DNA from: Acidimicrobiales bacterium
Lineage (GTDB): Bacteria; Actinomycetota; Acidimicrobiia; Acidimicrobiales; Aldehydirespiratoraceae
NCBI GenBank assembly: GCA_040219515.1
Contig: JAVJSI010000017.1
Coordinates: 151,197-215,196, forward strand
Length of the DNA: 64,000 bases
Direction of reading: 5' to 3'
Made by a program: the position numbers and the translations under genes. The notes below the pieces were generated by a model that was not told the origin of the DNA, searched no databases, and was given only the letters and a program-made list of their open reading frames with translations. Shown piece after piece: positions 58,462 to 64,000 of the stretch (the first letter of the stretch is position 1; each line of letters opens with the position of its first letter).

Positions 58462-58490
58462 TTGAGGTTCCCATACCTCGGTCGTATGCT
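58462..58490 (+). promoter_or_regulatory. Promoter of the str operon (rpsL-rpsG-fusA-tuf-rpsJ)
   Basis: TTGAGG (58462-58467) and TATGCT (58485-58490) with 17 nt between. The rpsL start lies 91 nt downstream. Confidence 0.7.
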
Positions 58491-58581
58491 TTCACGTCGG
58501 CCTGAGCGCGCTCCCGAGGGCGCTGCCGGCCGTGTTCACGCTCTCATTTCCCCGACGTTCTCCAACAAGCAAGGTTTTTCT

Positions 58582-58953
58582 GTGCCAACGATTCAGCAGC
58601 TGGTCCGCAAGGGTCGCCAGTCGAAGCGTCGCAAGGAAGCGACACCCGCGCTCAAGGGAGCGCCCCAGCGCCGTGGTGTCTGCACCCGCGTCTACACCGC
58701 CACGCCGAAGAAGCCGAACTCTGCGCTTCGCAAGGTCGCTCGTGTGCGCCTGACCTCGGGCGTCGAGATCACTGCCTACATCCCCGGCGAGGGCCACAAC
58801 CTCCAGGAGCACTCCATCGTGCTCGTGCGCGGTGGTCGTGTGAAGGATCTTCCCGGCGTGCGCTACAAGATCGTCCGCGGCACGCTCGACACCTCCGGTG
58901 TGCGCGACCGCAAGCAGGCCCGCAGCCGCTACGGCGCGAAGAAAGAAGGCTGA
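58582..58953 (+). CDS. rpsL: Ribosomal protein S12
   Basis: A 123-residue S12. The [10 protein letters not shown] and [13 protein letters not shown] segments around Lys43 and Lys88 are the streptomycin-sensitive wild type. The start is GTG 58582. First gene of the str operon. Confidence 0.97.
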   Translation: MPTIQQLVRKGRQSKRRKEATPALKGAPQRRGVCTRVYTATPKKPNSALRKVARVRLTSGVEITAYIPGEGHNLQEHSIVLVRGGRVKDLPGVRYKIVRGTLDTSGVRDRKQARSRYGAKKEG

Positions 58954-58955
58954 CG

Positions 58956-59426
58956 ATGCCTCGCAAGGGACCAGCCCCGCGTCGAGAGATCCATCCCGAC
59001 CCGATCCACGACTCGGTGCTCGTCACCCAGTTCATCAACAAGATCCTCCAGCGCGGCAAGCGCAACCTGGCCGAGCGCATCGTCTACGACGCACTCGCCA
59101 TGGTCGAGGAGAAGACCGGTTCCGAGCCCGTCGCCACGCTGAAGCGTGCGGTCGACAACGTGCGCCCGCAGCTCGAGGTCAAGAGCCGCCGTGTCGGTGG
59201 CGCCACCTACCAGGTGCCGATCGAGGTGCGTCCCCGCCGGGCCACCACGCTCGCCATCCGCTGGATGGTCGGCTTCTCCCGTGACCGTCGTGAGCGCACG
59301 ATGGCCGAACGCCTCGCCAACGAAATTCTCGATGCCAGCAACGGCATCGGCGCTTCCTGCAAGCGTCGCGAAGACGTCCAGAAGATGGCGGATGCCAACA
59401 AGGCGTTCGCCCACTACCGCTGGTAA
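58956..59426 (+). CDS. rpsG: Ribosomal protein S7
   Basis: A 156-residue S7 with the typical start [10 protein letters not shown] and conserved [24 protein letters not shown] and [13 protein letters not shown] segments. It starts 2 nt after rpsL. Confidence 0.97.
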   Translation: MPRKGPAPRREIHPDPIHDSVLVTQFINKILQRGKRNLAERIVYDALAMVEEKTGSEPVATLKRAVDNVRPQLEVKSRRVGGATYQVPIEVRPRRATTLAIRWMVGFSRDRRERTMAERLANEILDASNGIGASCKRREDVQKMADANKAFAHYRW

Positions 59427-59465
59427 CCCCGCGGTAGCGAGCCAGTAGTCCATTACACGTTCACG

Positions 59466-59501
59466 ACGACCGGGCATCTCCCAGGAGAGAAGCCCGGTCG
59501 T
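59466..59501 (+). other. Hairpin between rpsG and fusA
   Basis: ACGACCGGGC (59466-59475) pairs with GCCCGGTCGT (59492-59501), 10 bp, followed by GGTTTGTG. It may attenuate or be a processing site; it is not a strong terminator. Confidence 0.45.
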
Positions 59502-59559
59502 GGTTTGTGCGAACCCAGATCGGGTCGTGCGCCACACCCCCCTTACCTGAGGAAATCCC

Positions 59560-61653
<2,094 letters not shown>

Positions 61654-61713
61654 TCGTCTCCTCACCACACACCCCGAAGCACACCCTCTCGTAGAGAATA
61701 AGGAAAAACAGTT

Positions 61714-62901
<1,188 letters not shown>

Positions 62902-62912
62902 AGACGCTGACG

Positions 62913-63233
62913 ATGGCTGCAGGACAGAAGATTCGTATCCGACTCAAGGCGTACGACCACGAGATCATCGATCAGTCGACGAAGAAGATCGTCGAGACGG
63001 TGAAGCGGACGCAGGCGCACCTGTCGGGTCCGATCCCTCTGCCCACCGAGAAGCACCGCTTCACGGTCATCAAGGGTCCGTTCAAGGACAAGGACTCCCG
63101 GGAGCACTTCGAGATGCGCATTCACAAGCGTCTCCTCGACATCCTGGATCCGTCGCCCAAGACGGTCGATTCGCTCCAGCGGCTCGATCTGCCGGCCGGC
63201 GTCGACATCGAGATCAAGATCCAGCAGGCCTAG
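62913..63233 (+). CDS. rpsJ: Ribosomal protein S10
   Basis: A 106-residue S10 (also NusE): [33 protein letters not shown] and the [16 protein letters not shown] segment. It follows tuf after 11 nt. It is the last gene of the unit here; rplC and the rest of the S10 operon do not follow. Confidence 0.97.
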   Translation: MAAGQKIRIRLKAYDHEIIDQSTKKIVETVKRTQAHLSGPIPLPTEKHRFTVIKGPFKDKDSREHFEMRIHKRLLDILDPSPKTVDSLQRLDLPAGVDIEIKIQQA

Positions 63234-63255
63234 CCAGGCGGACCTGAGAACTGAG

Positions 63256-63286
63256 AGAGCCCCGGACGCAAGTCCGGGGCTCTTTC
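63256..63286 (+). terminator. Strong intrinsic terminator after rpsJ
   Basis: AGAGCCCCGGAC (63256-63267) pairs with GTCCGGGGCTCT (63272-63283) around GCAA, followed by TTCG. Confidence 0.85.
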
Positions 63287-63301
63287 GCGTGCGGATGTCG
63301 G

Positions 63302-63352
63302 CGTTCTGGTGGACCAGATGTTCGGAATCCGAACATCTGGTCCACCAGAACG
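63302..63352. repeat. 51-nt perfect palindrome
   Basis: Arms of 25 nt (63302-63326 and 63328-63352) are exact reverse complements around a single central base. The centre reads TTCGGAATCCGAA. It lies between rpsJ and the convergent S-layer-homology gene and could act as a second, two-way terminator or a protein-binding site. Confidence 0.9.
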
Positions 63353-63371
63353 GTCACGTAGCCGCCGACAA

Positions 63372-64000
63372 CTAGACCGGGGCAAACACCATCGTCATCA
63401 TCGAGTCCCAGACTGCGCCACTCCCCCCGGATGCGCCACAGACGAGATTCATGGTCAGCTCCTCGCCGTCTGCGACCGCCACCCCGCGAGTGAACGCGAG
63501 GGTAGACCACTCAGCAAAGCCATCGGGCCCCGTCACGACCATGTGGTCGAAGTCGAGCGACTCGGTGGTCCCGAGGCTGCATTCGAAGAAGGTCCCCGCT
63601 TCCGATGCGCGGACGTTGCCGGTCGCCGTCACGATCATCAACCCGTCGGCCGGCGCGGTGAGCGACAGCGTCTGGACCACGACTGGGGTCGAGACTGCAA
63701 CCGCACTATTGCCACTCACAAATGAGGCCGTCGAGTTCGTCAATGGCGCGATCTGAGCCTGAATCGAAGCGATGTCTGCCTCGGCCGTGTCGATGTCGTT
63801 GGCGTTCGCATCGGCGTCGGCTTGGGCGGCGGCTGCGGCGGCGGCGTTGGCTTCGTCGGCGGGTTCGACGATGTTGTCGTTGTAGCGCTTGAGGAAGGTG
63901 ACGGATTCGCCGCGGGTGACGTTGTCCTCGGGGGCGAAGCTGGTGGCGGTCTTGCCGGTGGTGATGTCGTTGTTGAAGGCCCAGTCGACGGGGCCGGCGT
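63372..64000 (-). CDS. S-layer homology (SLH) domain protein, N-terminus outside window
   Basis: The frame is open to the window edge (about 208 residues visible). From its upstream end it reads an SLH-type segment (DWAFNNDITTGKTATSF, then DNVTRGESVTFLKRY), an Ala/Asp-rich coiled stretch (ADEANAAAAAAAQADADA) and a ~120-residue beta-rich C-terminal domain ending TMVFAPV. SLH domains anchor proteins to cell-wall polymers, so this is probably a surface protein. An internal TTG at 63743 could be mistaken for a start; the SLH segment in the same frame upstream shows the gene is longer. Confidence 0.8.
   Translation of the reverse strand, partial: AGPVDWAFNNDITTGKTATSFAPEDNVTRGESVTFLKRYNDNIVEPADEANAAAAAAAQADADANANDIDTAEADIASIQAQIAPLTNSTASFVSGNSAVAVSTPVVVQTLSLTAPADGLMIVTATGNVRASEAGTFFECSLGTTESLDFDHMVVTGPDGFAEWSTLAFTRGVAVADGEELTMNLVCGASGGSGAVWDSMMTMVFAPV

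Overview
The window is a high-G+C chromosome segment with an actinobacterial character. It carries an F420-type luciferase-like oxidoreductase, a mycofactocin system, NDMA-type alcohol dehydrogenases, a Lon protease, actinobacterial-style RpoB and RpoC, acidic extensions on NusG and L10, and an S-layer-homology surface protein at the right edge. The gene mix fits the class Acidimicrobiia best. That placement is inferred from gene content and not from a marker tree. Gene density is high, strand use is mixed, and there is no integrase, transposase or prophage gene.

Left part (1-36 kb): an accessory, catabolic and redox region organised around mycofactocin, the peptide-derived redox cofactor. 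The precursor and first maturation genes are contiguous (mftA 7505, mftB 7644, mftC 7907). The other steps are spread out: mftD at 15628, mftE at 20350 and mftF at 33674. Between them lie likely client enzymes: a mycofactocin-type SDR (21048), two NDMA-dependent zinc alcohol dehydrogenases (21928 and 26288), and a MoxR ATPase/VWA pair directly behind the second dehydrogenase. Other genes in the stretch handle acyl-CoA and small organic molecules: CoA transferase, two acyl-CoA dehydrogenases, a thioesterase, a PhyH-like dioxygenase, an asparaginase and an amidohydrolase. A large GGDEF-EAL protein lies immediately upstream of mftA. Lipoprotein and serine hydrolases overlap mftC and mftF by stop/start codons. 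No mftR or mftG is seen here.

Middle (36-46 kb): an MFS carrier with an enoyl-CoA hydratase, and an unusual membrane-anchored ATPase-like protein. Then come tRNA-Thr, tRNA-Met, an ECF sigma/anti-sigma pair, tRNA-Trp and the conserved block secE-nusG-rplK-rplA-(L10 leader)-rplJ-rplL, closed by a terminator. A tyrosine-phosphatase-like gene separates this block from rpoBC.

Right part (46-64 kb): rpoB-rpoC with a clear TTGACC-17-TACCGT promoter; a short region of esterase, aldolase, HD-GYP and VOC genes; then the str operon rpsL-rpsG-fusA-tuf-rpsJ behind a TTGAGG-17-TATGCT promoter. rpsJ is followed by a terminator and a 51-nt palindrome, not by rplC, so the str and S10 operons are separated here. 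The window ends inside an S-layer-homology protein on the minus strand.

Two genome-wide habits show up. One is a TANNNT hexamer placed 6-8 nt before the start codon of ten genes, which looks like leaderless transcription. The other is a 49-bp palindrome-like repeat found three times at gene ends, two of them in inverted orientation around an AbiEi/DUF559-type gene.
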